The notes beneath the pieces were generated by a model, which made no database searches, was not told the origin of the DNA, and saw only the letters and a program-made list of their open reading frames with translations. Below are positions 8,145 through 17,203 of a DNA stretch of 64,000 bases, piece after piece. This DNA comes from JAXMAO01 sp046350375 (lineage in GTDB: Bacteria > Planctomycetota > Phycisphaerae > UBA1845 > UTPLA1). Numbering within the stretch: the stretch's first letter is position 1; each line of letters opens with the position of its first letter. A program made the translations under genes and the position numbers. Where the stretch lies: assembly GCA_046350375.1 (NCBI GenBank), contig JAXMAO010000002.1, positions 62,001 through 126,000 of the forward strand, given 5' to 3'.

Positions 8145-9537
8145 TTACCGCAGGAGCGAAAGGATCTGTCCGGCCTGCTGATTGGCCAGCCCCAGCAGCG
8201 ACGTGCCCGACTGGATCAGGACGTTGAGCCGGTTGAGGTTGGCGGTTTCGGAGGCGAAGTCGACATCGTTGATGGTGCCGATGGCGTCCTTCAGGGCGGC
8301 CTGCGTGGCGGAGAGGCTGTTGATGGACGTATCGACCTGGTATTTCTGGAAGGCACCGATGCGTCCCTGGGACGTGGCGACGACCTCGATGGCCTTGCGG
8401 GCGACGGCGACCGCGTTGGCGGGGTCGCTGGAGAGGTCGTTGGCGCCGCCGGACTTGAGCGTGTTGAGGTAACCGAGATTGGCGTCGCCAAGCTTGTGCG
8501 AGGCGAGCGACTCGATGCCGAGGGTCGAGCGGCTGTTGGCGTCGGTTCCGAGCTGGAAGGTGGCGCCCCCGCCGCTGACGGTGATGTTTCCGGCGCTGCC
8601 GGCGACGTTGCCGGACGAGGTGAGGGTGAACTCGCCGCTGACGCCGCCGGTGTTGAAGCTGACGTGCAGGCCGTCGACGAAGCCGGTCTGGCCGCCGACA
8701 GTGACCTGGGCGTCGGAGCCGGTGGTCTGCGAGACGTTGCCGAAGTCGCTGTCGCCGCTGATGTGCGAGACGGAGAGGAAGGCGCTGTCGCCGAATTCCG
8801 CGCGACTGGAGGTGAACCTGTCCGCTGCTGACGGAGGCGGAGACGCCGGTCTGCGAGGCGGCGGCGATGATCTTGTCGCGGATGGACGCGACCGTTTCGC
8901 TGTCGGCGATATCGATGGTGGCGGTGCCGAGCGCTCCGGCGATGGAGATGCTTGCGGCGCTGACACTGGTTCCGGCATAGAGGGTCGCAGAGGCGACGGT
9001 TCCGGCGACGTCGACGTTCACGGCGAGCGTATCGGACGAGCTGCTGCTGCGGCGCGAATAGACGCGCACGTCCGCGACCTTGCTGCTCTGGCTGGCGCTG
9101 GAGCGAATGGACTGCGTTCCGTCGAGGATGTGCGTGCCGTTGAAGGTGGTGGTGCGCACGATGCGGTCGATTGACTCGATGGCGGAATCGATCTGGGCCT
9201 GGTTGGCGGCGATTTCCGAGGCCGACAGGCCGCCCGAGCTGGAGCTCGCGGCCGCCAGCGACTCGACCTGCGACAGCAGGCTGCTGATTTCCTTGACGGC
9301 GCCGTCGGCGACGCCGAGGAACGAGTTGGCGCGCTGGGCGCTGCCCAGGGCTGCCTCGGTGGCGGTGAGCTCGCCGTCGAGACTCTGAATGGCGATGAGC
9401 CCGGCCGGGTCGTCGCGCCCGCCGTTGATCCGCCTGCCGGTTGAGAGCCGCTGTACCGATCGTGCCTGCTCTGCCGACGTGCGGTTGAGCACGTTGAGCA
9501 GGAGCAGCGTATTCGTGTTATTGACCGAAAACGCCAT
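8145..9537 (-). CDS. Flagellin, with one frameshift
   Basis: The filament subunit. The N-terminal D0/D1 region has 'LNRTSAEQARSVQRLSTG' and 'INGGRDDPAGL'. The C-terminal region has 'LNRLNVLIQSGTSLLGLANQ' and ends 'AGQILSLLR'. The variable middle holds Ser/Thr-rich stretches that could carry glycans. The gene span is not a multiple of three; the frame slips near 8815-8830 (after 'SVSSGQ'), where one base appears to be missing. Both halves are well conserved, so a sequence error is likelier than a pseudogene. The ATG at 9537 has AAAGGA at ideal spacing. No other flagellar structural gene is in the window. The MAF protein and neuA/neuB within 11 kb suggest it is glycosylated. Confidence 0.88.
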
Positions 9538-9765
9538 CTGGCTGGTCCTTTCGCTCGGCGATCCCCCTTGGCGAGCGAACCCTACGATATATGTTCGCGC
9601 GGGCAAACGCGGCGGCGGTGTGCGGCGGGCGTGTCGCAAGTGGTGGCGGGCACGACAGTTGCGCCGCAGGCGTGGCGAGGTGACTGAGTCCGAAAGCCGC
9701 GGCGCGAGAGAACTGAGCGCGCATCAGGTCCGAGATGGCGCGATCGAGGCACAGACGGGCGGGCG

Positions 9766-10371
9766 CTATTCTGGAGCGATGGTGTCGGCGGGCTGGGTCG
9801 TGCCGGCGAGCAGGGCGTCGAGCTGTTCACCCGATCCGCGCGGCAGCGGCGCGACCGCCCATTCGCCGCCTTCCTGCACGACCGCGACCTGGAGCAGGCG
9901 GGTCTTCTGACTGCGGCGGACGGCGTAGTCGGCCAGGTCGATCTCGAGCCGCAGCCGATAAACCGGCCCGGAGAGCAGCCGCAGCGGCGGGAGCTTGTCG
10001 AGCGACTGGATGCGGACGGCCTCGACTGCGTTGAACATGGCGACGAAGGTCCGCTCGCCGGGTGGATCGAGCCGGCGGGTGTACATGAGGCGGAACTCGC
10101 TGTAGCGCCCCTGGGTGCATACGCGGATGAAGCGGTCGATGAACTGGTTCAGGGCCGGGTCGAAGCTGCGGGCGAGGGTGGGAAAGGCGACGCGCGGCGC
10201 CCGGGCCGGATCGACCGGCGGATCGATCAGCCGCACCTCGGCGAGCGGATCGAAGCCGCGGGTTTCGCTGACCAGCACGTAGGTGACGATCGACAGCAGC
10301 CCCAGCGCCAGGAGGATGAAGGCCAGCAGTCCGGCGCGGCGGATGATCGGCTGTCGCGAGGCGGTCGCCAT
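9766..10371 (-). CDS. Hypothetical protein with one N-terminal membrane anchor
   Basis: About 201 residues. One transmembrane segment ('LLAFILLALGLLSIVTYVLV', about residues 15-34) is followed by a soluble domain of about 160 residues. This contains 'FIDRFIRVCTQGRYSEFRLMY' in part and an alternation of beta-type strands, as in NTF2-like folds. The family is not recognised. I prefer the ATG at 10371 (four codons into the longest reading). It lies between flagellin and rlmI on the same strand, with 45 bp to rlmI, so it may share a transcript with rlmI. Confidence 0.6.
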   Translation of the reverse strand: MATASRQPIIRRAGLLAFILLALGLLSIVTYVLVSETRGFDPLAEVRLIDPPVDPARAPRVAFPTLARSFDPALNQFIDRFIRVCTQGRYSEFRLMYTRRLDPPGERTFVAMFNAVEAVRIQSLDKLPPLRLLSGPVYRLRLEIDLADYAVRRSQKTRLLQVAVVQEGGEWAVAPLPRGSGEQLDALLAGTTQPADTIAPE

Positions 10372-10416
10372 GACGTGCGACACTCTACCGGGCGGCGCGC
10401 GGCGCGACCACTTGGG

Positions 10417-11664
10417 TCACTCGACGGCGAGCCAGAGCGCCTTGAGGTATTCGGACTCGGGGCAGTCGAGGGCGACGGGGTGATCGCCGGCGGCGCCGGT
10501 CGAGCCGGTCAGCCGGACGCGGCGCTGGGCGATGCGTGCGGCGTGGCGGACGACATCGAGCAGTCCGTCGCGCGAGAGCAGGCCGCTGCACGAGCAGGTG
10601 AGCAGCAGTCCGCCGGGGCGGACGGCTGCGAGCGCGAGCTTGTTGAAGTCGAGATAGCGCTGGCGGCCGTCGGCGGCGTCGTCGCGGCTGGCGATGAGGC
10701 GCGGCGGATCGAGCACGACGGCGTCGAAGCGCCGCTGGTTGGACACCATCTGCCGCAGATAGCCGAACACGTCGGCGTGGACGGCCTGCACGCGGAGCTG
10801 GTTGAGCCCGGCATTCTCGCGCGCCAGCGCGACGGCGGACTCGTCGAGGTCGACGCCGGTGACCGAGCGGGCGCCGGCCTTGGCGGCGTGGATGCCGAAG
10901 CCGCCGGAGTAGCAGCACAGGTCGAGCACGTCGGCGTCGCGGCAGAGCGCGGCAAAGGCGCGGCGGTTGTCGCGCTGGTCGAAGAAGAACCCGGTCTTGT
11001 GGCCGCCGCGCGGGTCGACGCGGAACCGCAGGCCATGTTCGCGGATGAGGAGGTCGGTCGCGGCGTCGGCCGGGTCGGTCCGCGGCGGGAAGCCTTCGAG
11101 ATCGGCGGCGCGCTCGTCGGCGCGGACCACGACGCGCCAGCGGCCGGCTCCGCGGCGGGGGGCCGGCGGCGGGCCGAGCTGCTCGACCAGCCACGCGCCG
11201 AGCTGCTGCGTGCGCTGCCAGATGCCCAGCGAGAAGACCTCGAGCACGAGATGATCGGCGTAGCGATCGACGACCAGGCCTGAGAGGCCGTCGCCTTCGG
11301 CGTGCACGAGGCGGTAGCCGTCGGTGACGTCGTCGAGGCGGAGCGTCTGGCGGCGGAGGTGGATGGCGGCGGCGAGGCGGTCGCGCCAGAAGGCGTCGTC
11401 GATCGGCTGGGGTCCGAAGCGGAGCATGCGGACGGCAATCTGCGAGCGCGGGTTGTAGAGCCCGTGCCCGAAGAGCGCTCCGTGCTTGTCGTGAACGGCG
11501 ACCAGGTCGCCGGGGCGGGCGTGGCGGTCGGCCGAGTCGATCATGCGGCGATAGATGAAGGGGTGATAGGTCGCGGAGCGCAGGCGTACGACAGGCGGAT
11601 CGGCGGCGCCGGGCGCGGAAGCAGGGGCGTCGGGGGCAGGCGGGGCGCGGCGCGGCACGGGCAC
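10417..11664 (-). CDS. rlmI: 23S rRNA (cytosine-C5)-methyltransferase, RlmI-like
   Basis: 415 residues. A PUA-like RNA-binding domain near the N-terminus ('RPGDLVAVHDKHGALFGHG') is followed by a Rossmann methyltransferase domain. The latter has 'DVLDLCCYSGGFGIHAAKAG' (SAM binding), 'VVLDPPR' and the paired cysteines in 'TCSCSGLL' expected of an m5C enzyme. The motif 'GHKTGFFFDQRDNR' just before the SAM site is also family-typical. The N-terminus has an extra Pro/Ala-rich stretch of about 20 residues, so the true start could be slightly downstream of 11664. Confidence 0.82.
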   Translation of the reverse strand: MPVPRRAPPAPDAPASAPGAADPPVVRLRSATYHPFIYRRMIDSADRHARPGDLVAVHDKHGALFGHGLYNPRSQIAVRMLRFGPQPIDDAFWRDRLAAAIHLRRQTLRLDDVTDGYRLVHAEGDGLSGLVVDRYADHLVLEVFSLGIWQRTQQLGAWLVEQLGPPPAPRRGAGRWRVVVRADERAADLEGFPPRTDPADAATDLLIREHGLRFRVDPRGGHKTGFFFDQRDNRRAFAALCRDADVLDLCCYSGGFGIHAAKAGARSVTGVDLDESAVALARENAGLNQLRVQAVHADVFGYLRQMVSNQRRFDAVVLDPPRLIASRDDAADGRQRYLDFNKLALAAVRPGGLLLTCSCSGLLSRDGLLDVVRHAARIAQRRVRLTGSTGAAGDHPVALDCPESEYLKALWLAVE

Positions 11665-11719
11665 ATGTTCAGGGCGATGCGACCGCGCGCCAATGGTGCG
11701 GCAGACCGGGGCGGCGCGA

Positions 11720-12607
11720 TCAGTTGTGGAAGAGCGATTCGGCCATGCGAACCTGCTCGGGCAGCTCGGCCTGGATTTCGGCGGCTTTTTCGGCGGTCAG
11801 GCCGACGGTCTGGAGCTTGGCCTCGGAGAGCTCTTCGTGCGCGGCGGGGCGCGAGAAGCCGATGTCGGCCTTGCACGCCAGGATGTCGGCGACGTGGACG
11901 ATCTCGACCATATGCTTGAACTCGGGCTGGAGCAGGTGCGGCTTGTGGTGGTAGCCGATCACCGTGCAGAGTCCCTTCGGGAAGCGCCATTTGCCGGCAA
12001 GCGCCTGGCCGAAGGCCTGGTGATCGGCGCCGACGATTTCCTCTTCGATCTGCGAGAAGGGCTTGGGCGCGGCGCGGTGCCGGGCGATGATTTCGGCGAG
12101 CTTCTTGGGCAGCGCCTGGCGGAGGATGAGCAGCCCCAGGTCGGCGATCAGCCCGGCGAGGTACAGCTCTTCCATCGCCTGGGCGCCCTGGTTCTTGGCG
12201 ATCAGCCGCGCGGCCGAGCCGACGGCGGTGCTGTGGCGCCAGAGGTCCATTCCGGTAAAGCCTTCGACGTTGGCGCCGCCTTGGAAGAGGCGCGTCATGG
12301 AGGCGGCAATGGCGATGTTCTTCACGGCCGAAAGCCCGAGCAGCACGATGGCGCGATCGACGTTGCTGACCTGTCCAGGCAGGCCGTAGAAGGCCGAGTT
12401 GACGACCTTGAGAATCTTCGACGACAGGGCCGGGTCATTCTTGATGACGCCGTGCAGCTCGCGCGCGGTGCTTTTCTGATCTTCGACGATCTGGATGATG
12501 CGGACGGTGATTTCGGGCAGCGTGGCGATCTCGCCGATGCTGGCGATCGCGTGATTGATGACCGCAGCCGCGTCGCCGCTGCCGTTAGGTTTCAGCGTGC
12601 CTTGCAT
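11720..12607 (-). CDS. HDOD-domain signalling protein
   Basis: 295 residues, almost all one HDOD domain, a degenerate HD hydrolase fold used in bacterial signalling. Typical segments are 'LPEITVRIIQIVEDQKSTAR', 'IIKNDPALSSKILKVVNS' in slightly altered form, and 'LLGLSAVKNIAIAASM'. The family is usually non-catalytic and often tied to motility or cyclic-di-GMP signalling; its role here is inferred only from nearby flagellin. The ATG at 12607 begins 'MQGTLKPNG'. neuB ends 138 bp upstream. That gap holds a short GGCCCGGATCGGGCC palindrome and nothing else visible. Confidence 0.85.
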   Translation of the reverse strand: MQGTLKPNGSGDAAAVINHAIASIGEIATLPEITVRIIQIVEDQKSTARELHGVIKNDPALSSKILKVVNSAFYGLPGQVSNVDRAIVLLGLSAVKNIAIAASMTRLFQGGANVEGFTGMDLWRHSTAVGSAARLIAKNQGAQAMEELYLAGLIADLGLLILRQALPKKLAEIIARHRAAPKPFSQIEEEIVGADHQAFGQALAGKWRFPKGLCTVIGYHHKPHLLQPEFKHMVEIVHVADILACKADIGFSRPAAHEELSEAKLQTVGLTAEKAAEIQAELPEQVRMAESLFHN

Positions 12608-12744
12608 GCGCCTCGCTCCAAACAACCCGGCCCCGCAGACGCACGGTCTGGCAGGAGGTTCCGCAGGGGCTATCGGCCCAGCATTGCCCTTGGCTTACAT
12701 AGAAGGCCCGGATCGGGCCGGGATGGGGAAGACCCTGAGCGGCG

Positions 12745-13768
12745 CTACGAACTTACGGAAGCCCAGGTGATGCGATCGCCGGCGGCGACGTCGCGGGCCG
12801 CGGTCCGTCCGAAAAGCGCGGCGAGGGCGGCCGGCTCGAGTCCGCCGGCCGGCCGGCGCACGGTCAGGTTCTCGGGCGTGAACGGCTCGCCGCTGCGAAT
12901 GGCCCGCGCGGCCACGACGCTGCAGCGGGCCGCGGCGCGGGTCTCACGCTGTTCGGCGGACAGCTCGACGGGGCCGTCCGATCCGAGCGCGGCCGCGGCG
13001 CCGCGCAGCCGGGCGACGTAGTCGCGCAGCGCGGCGGGTTCGAGCGAGAAGGCGTGGTCGGGCCCGGGGGCGGCGCGGTCGAGCGTGAGGTGCTTTTCGA
13101 CGATCTGTGCCCCGGCGGCGACGGCCAGCGCGCCGGTGTCGGTCTCGGCGGTGTGATCGGAGTAGCCGACGCAAACGCGGTGACGGCGCTTCAGCCGGCC
13201 GATCGCCGCGAGGTGGGCCGCGGTCTGCGGCGTCGGATAGCTGCTGACGCAGTGGAGCAGCGCGAATCGGCCGGGCGCGGTGAGGCGTCGCAGCCGGGCG
13301 ACGGCGGTGTCGATCTCGGCGTCGTCGGCCGCGCCCAGTGGAACAGATGAGCGGCAGCCCGGTTTCGGCAGCGGCCTGCACGAGCGGGACGTTGACCAGG
13401 TCTGGCGACGCCAGCCCAGGCGCGCGGACGCCGAGCGCGGCCAGCTCGCGCACCTGGCGGACGCCGAACGGCGTGCAGAGGAACTCGATTCCGGCGCCGC
13501 GGGCGTGGTTGCGCGCGACGAAACGCGTCGGCGGGCAGCTCAAGCCGGCGGAGCATGGCGTGCACTGCGTGGTGGCGGCCGGGTCGCGGCGGCGGCGGTA
13601 GTCGCAGGCGGCAGCGGCACGCGAGACGAGCTCGTCGGCGGAGAAGGCCTGGAACTTGACGGCGTCGGCGCCGGCGGCGCGGGCGGCGTCGATCAGCCGG
13701 CGGGCCTGGTCCAGCGCGCCGTCGTGGTTCACGCCGGCCTCGGCGATGACGTAGGGCTGCCCGGGCAC
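12745..13768 (-). CDS. neuB: N-acetylneuraminate/pseudaminate-type synthase (NeuB/PseI family), frameshifted
   Basis: Condenses phosphoenolpyruvate with an N-acylated hexose to form a nonulosonic acid. The N-terminal TIM barrel shows 'VIAEAGVNHDG', 'GADAVKFQAF', 'GIEFLCTPF', 'LICSTG' and 'VGYSDH'. The C-terminal SAF (antifreeze-like) domain shows 'GEPFTPENLTVRRPAGG' and 'DVAAGDRI'. These blocks lie in different frames; breaks fall near 13565, 13520 and 13340. The likely start is GTG 13768, one base after the neuA stop, and the TAG stop is at 12745-12747. The exact sugar cannot be told from the sequence. Clean homology on both sides of each break argues for sequence error rather than decay. 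Confidence 0.82.
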
Positions 13769-13769
13769 G

Positions 13770-14505
13770 TCAGCGGAAACGACGGCGGCCCGGCGAGCTG
13801 CGCCCGACAGCAGCGGCTTCGGCCAGCAGCAGGTCGCGCCGAGGTCGTCGATGTCGACCGTGGCATCGGCCTCGACCACGATCGCCGAGCGGCGCGGCCG
13901 AAGAAGGCGTGGAAGTCGGCCGCGTGGGCGGGCGTCGTGAAAAACGCCCCGCGCGCGTCAGCACCACCACGGCGCCATCGTGATAGAAGAGCGGCTCGAG
14001 CTCCTGCCGGCGGTAGATGGAGTTCTCGCGGAACTGCAGCCAGTCAGCCGACAGGCGGTGGATCCAGTCCGGGTGCTGCTTGGTGACCAGGGCGACGGTG
14101 CGGACGGAGTCGGCCCGCGCGCGCAAGCAGGTGGTCGATGGCGCGGTCGATCGCGCCGTCCGGCCGGAGCGGGACGTTGCCGTACAGCAGCACGACGATG
14201 TCGGGGCGGAAGCCGTCCGGGCGCGTCGCGAACTGCTCGACAGCGTGGCGGACGGCGGCGTCGACGGTGGCGGTGTCGGTCGCCAGGTCGGGCGGGCGCT
14301 CGACGACGGCGATGTGGCGGGCGCGGGCGAGCTGCTGCGCGGCGGGCGCGTCGGTGGTGAGGCAGACGGCGTCGACGCGGCGGGCGGCCTGGGCGGCGTC
14401 GAAGGTGTATTCGATCACCGCGCGGCCGGCGAGCGGCGCGACGCACTTGTTCGGCAGCCCCTTGCTGCCGGCCCGGGCGACGATGACAGCCAGCACGTGC
14501 GGCAT
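13770..14505 (-). CDS. neuA: CMP-nonulosonic acid cytidylyltransferase (NeuA/PseF family), frameshifted
   Basis: Activates the sugar acid made by the neighbouring synthase with CTP. The N-terminus 'VIVARAGSKGLPNKCVAPLAG' in shortened form and 'GNVPLRPDGAID' are characteristic of the cytidylyltransferase fold. Later blocks 'DSVRTVALVTKQHPDWIHRL', 'SIYRRQELEPLFYHDGAVVV' and 'AIVVEADATVDIDDL' are in other frames. The breaks are near 14128, 13960 and 13845. The stop TGA at 13772-13770 is followed after one base by the neuB start, so the two genes are translationally coupled. Confidence 0.8.
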
Positions 14506-14536
14506 ACTTCAAGATCGGCGGGGGGGCGGCGCGGGC

Positions 14537-15812
14537 TTAACCGGCCGCGGCGGGTCCGCGCGGCGGCGCCAGGCGGTCGAGCCGGTCGGTCAGCCGGGCC
14601 GCCAGCGCGGCGCGATCATAGGCCCGCAGCGCCGGCGAGTCGTCGAGCGTTCGCCGGGGGGCCGCGCGCGCCAGGCTGGCGACGTCGGCGAGGCCGCGTT
14701 CGATCGAGGCCGGGTCGTCGAACCGCGCGAAGACCGAGCGCTGCGGAGCGATCTGGCGGAGCAGCGCGGCGTCGTTGCTGCCGGGCGACTCCTCGACGCA
14801 CAGGATCGGCCGAGCGGCGCGGAGGTATTCGAAGAGCTTGGTGTTGTGTCCCCAGCGGCCGACGTATTCGCCGACGAGCAGCAGCGGGGCGTCGGCGGCG
14901 AGCGTGGCACCGCGGCGTCGAGCGAGCATGCCGGTGGTCTCGACGGTCTGCGCGAGCCCGAGGCGGGCGACGTAGCCGGGCGAGAGGTTTCCGACGAACC
15001 GCAGGCGGCAGGCGCGGCGCGGTTCAGGAATCGCCGCGAGCGAGGTCAGGAAGCGATTGGGACAGTTGCGCTGGTGACGCTGCCGACGTGGGCGAGCGTC
15101 GGGCGATCAGCCGGTAGCGGCAGATCCAGCGGCAGGCAGCGGGCCGGGTCGAACCCGTTGGGGATGACGATGCCGCGCTCGCGCGCGCACCGCGGCGGCT
15201 CGGCGACGTCGTGCCACATCGCCTCGGAGACGGCGGTCACGGCGGCGGCGGCGCGGACGGCGCGGCGCTCGAGCGCCTGGTGCGTGCAGCCGGCGCGGGC
15301 GATCCGGGCTGTATCCGCCGGGACCGATCCATGGGTCGCGCCAGATCGAGGACCAGCGGCCGGTCAGTCGCTGCCGCGCGTCGAGGCCGACGAGCACGGC
15401 GCTGGCGGGCGGAAAGGTGGTCCAGACGATGTCGAAGGGCTGGTCGGCCAGGTCGCGCGCCGCGCAGCGCATGGCGCGGCGGGCCCAGAAGCGGAAGCGA
15501 TCGGGAAAGAGCCGTTGCGACAGCCAGCGCGGGCAGCGCGGCGGCGGCCCGGCGAAGTCGGAGAAGAGGTTCGCCGGCAGCACCAGGTCTGGCACGCACC
15601 AGGCCGTCACACCGTCGTCGGCCGGAGGCTGCTGGCGGGCGGCGTCCCGGGCCAGAGCCGGGCGGCGGCGTCCTCGGCGGCCAGGACGGTGGGCGACCAG
15701 CCGAGCGCCGGCAGGTGTCGCGCACGAAGCCCGCGGCGCGCCGCTGCAGCGGGCTTGCAGGCGGATACCAGTAGGTGACCATCAGGATTCGGCGCGGCGG
15801 CGCGGCGGCCAT
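14537..15812 (-). CDS. Glycosyltransferase (GT4-like), heavily frameshifted
   Basis: Conserved pieces appear in order but in at least four frames. They are 'ILMVTYWYPPASPLQRRAAG', 'LPALGWSPTVLAAED', 'FDIVWTTFPPASAVLVGL', 'SEAMWHDVAEP', 'IVIPNGFDP', 'LAHVGSV' and 'LLLVGEYVGRWGHNTKLFEY'. The NGFDP and KLFEYL elements match GT-B fold glycosyltransferases that transfer from nucleotide sugars. The breaks are near 15690, 15610, 15300 and 15060. The ATG at 15812 begins the first block. It sits 31 bp after neuA on the opposite side from neuB, in the same direction, so glycosyltransferase, neuA and neuB probably form one operon. Confidence 0.7.
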
Positions 15813-15920
15813 GCGGGTCGCGATTCAACCGCGGCGCGGCACGACTGTCACGCGCGGCACGGCCGGTCGCCGCCAGGCTTCGGACGGCCGATGGTCAGCA
15901 GCACGCTTTTTTCGCTCACC

Positions 15921-17155
15921 ATGCCGGGCGTGCAGGTCGTGCTGCTGCCAAGCTGGTATCCGACGGCGGAGCTGCCGTTCGCCGGGTCGTTCATGTGCGA
16001 TCGCTGGCGGCAAGTCCAACGGCCTGCGGGCACGAAGTGACGGTGCTCTTTCCGCAACTGGCGTCGCTGCGGACGTGGCGGCCCGGCGAGGGCAGGCGGC
16101 GCGTCGCGGCGTGCGACGGGCCGATCGTCGAGCAGCGGCACGGATCGGCTATCGCTGGTGGCCGCACGAACGGCACGGGTCGATCGCGTTCACGTCGGCG
16201 GCGCGGCGGCTGTTTGCCGACCACGTGTCGGAGCGCGGCCTGCGGACCTGGTCCATGCGCACACCGTGCTGCCGGCCGCTGGGCGGCGGCGACTGCGAGA
16301 CGTGGGAGGTGCCGTTCGTACTGACCGATCAGTCTGGCCCGTTTTCGATGATGGTGCAGACGGCGTGGCAGCGGTGGCAGGTGGGCCGCGCGCTTGCGGG
16401 CGGCTTCGATCGTGACGACGGTCAGCCCGGCACAGCGACATGACACGCCCGCGGGGAGTAACGCGCGGCGTGGAACTGGTGCCCGACGCATGGACCCGCT
16501 CTTTGCCGAGCCGCTGCCGCCACGGCGTAGCCGCGCTTCGGCTGACGAAACGCGCTTTCTGTGCGTCGCGAGCCTGCTGGAGATCAAGGGGCACGACACG
16601 CTGCTGCACGCCTTTGCGCGGGTGGCAAACGAGCTGCCTCGGGCGACGCTCACCCTGGCCGGCGACGGTCCGCTGCGCGGGCCGCTCGAGGCGCTGGCGG
16701 CCGAGCTGCGGATCGCCGGGCGGGTGCGGTTCCTCGGAAAACTGTCGGGCGCGGCGGCGGTTCGGCCGGCGATGCTCGACGCGGACGTGTTCGTGCTGGC
16801 GAGCCGGACCGAGGCGTCGGGCGTGGTGCTGATCGAGGCGCAGTCATGCGGGCTGCCGATCGTGGCGACGCGCTGCGGCGGACCCGAGGCGATCGTGTCG
16901 CCGGCGGCCGGGCGGCTGGTGCCCGTGGACGACGACGCGGCGCTGGCGGCGGCGATGTGCGCCGTGGCGCGCGACGCGGGACGGTTCGACCAGGCGGCGA
17001 TCCGCGACGCCTGCCTGGCGGAGCATGCGCCGGCGGCGGTCGGGCGGCGGCACGTCGAGCTGTACGAGCGCGCCCTTTCCGCGGCGGGGGCGATTCCGGA
17101 TGATGCGGGCCGGCCGGCGGTCGATCGCGCCGCGCCGCAGCGGCCGGATGCGTAG
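15921..17155 (+). CDS. Glycosyltransferase family 4, N-terminal half frameshifted
   Basis: The C-terminal half (from about 16500) is intact and has GT4 donor-site features: 'LCVASLLEIKGHDTLLHAF', 'TLAGDGPLRGPL', 'RVRFLGKL', 'DVFVLASRTEASGVVLIEAQ' and 'PIVATRCGGPEAIV'. The Glu-rich 'E(x)7E' motif is present. The N-terminal half begins 'MPGVQVVLLPSWYPT' at 15921 (alternative ATG 15891). It continues through pieces such as 'GHEVTVLFPQLASLRTW', 'VHAHTVLPA' and 'PFVLTDQSGPFSMMV' in other frames, with breaks near 16010, 16130-16200 and 16400-16480. It is transcribed away from the neuA/neuB operon and toward asnB, 48 bp downstream. Confidence 0.78.
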
Positions 17156-17203
17156 CGGTGCGCGGCGCGGCCGGCAGCGCCGAGCCATTCCCCGGGACAG
17201 GCC

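Noticed and set aside
8145..9537. Treating flagellin as a pseudogene.
   Set aside because: Both halves are well conserved and a single base restores the frame.
9538..9640. A sigma-28 or sigma-54 promoter ahead of flagellin.
   Set aside because: No acceptable -35/-10 or -24/-12 pair is found in the upstream 100 bp.
12745..17155. Programmed frameshifting in neuA, neuB and the glycosyltransferases.
   Set aside because: The breaks are many, in both directions and without slippery sites or fixed position.
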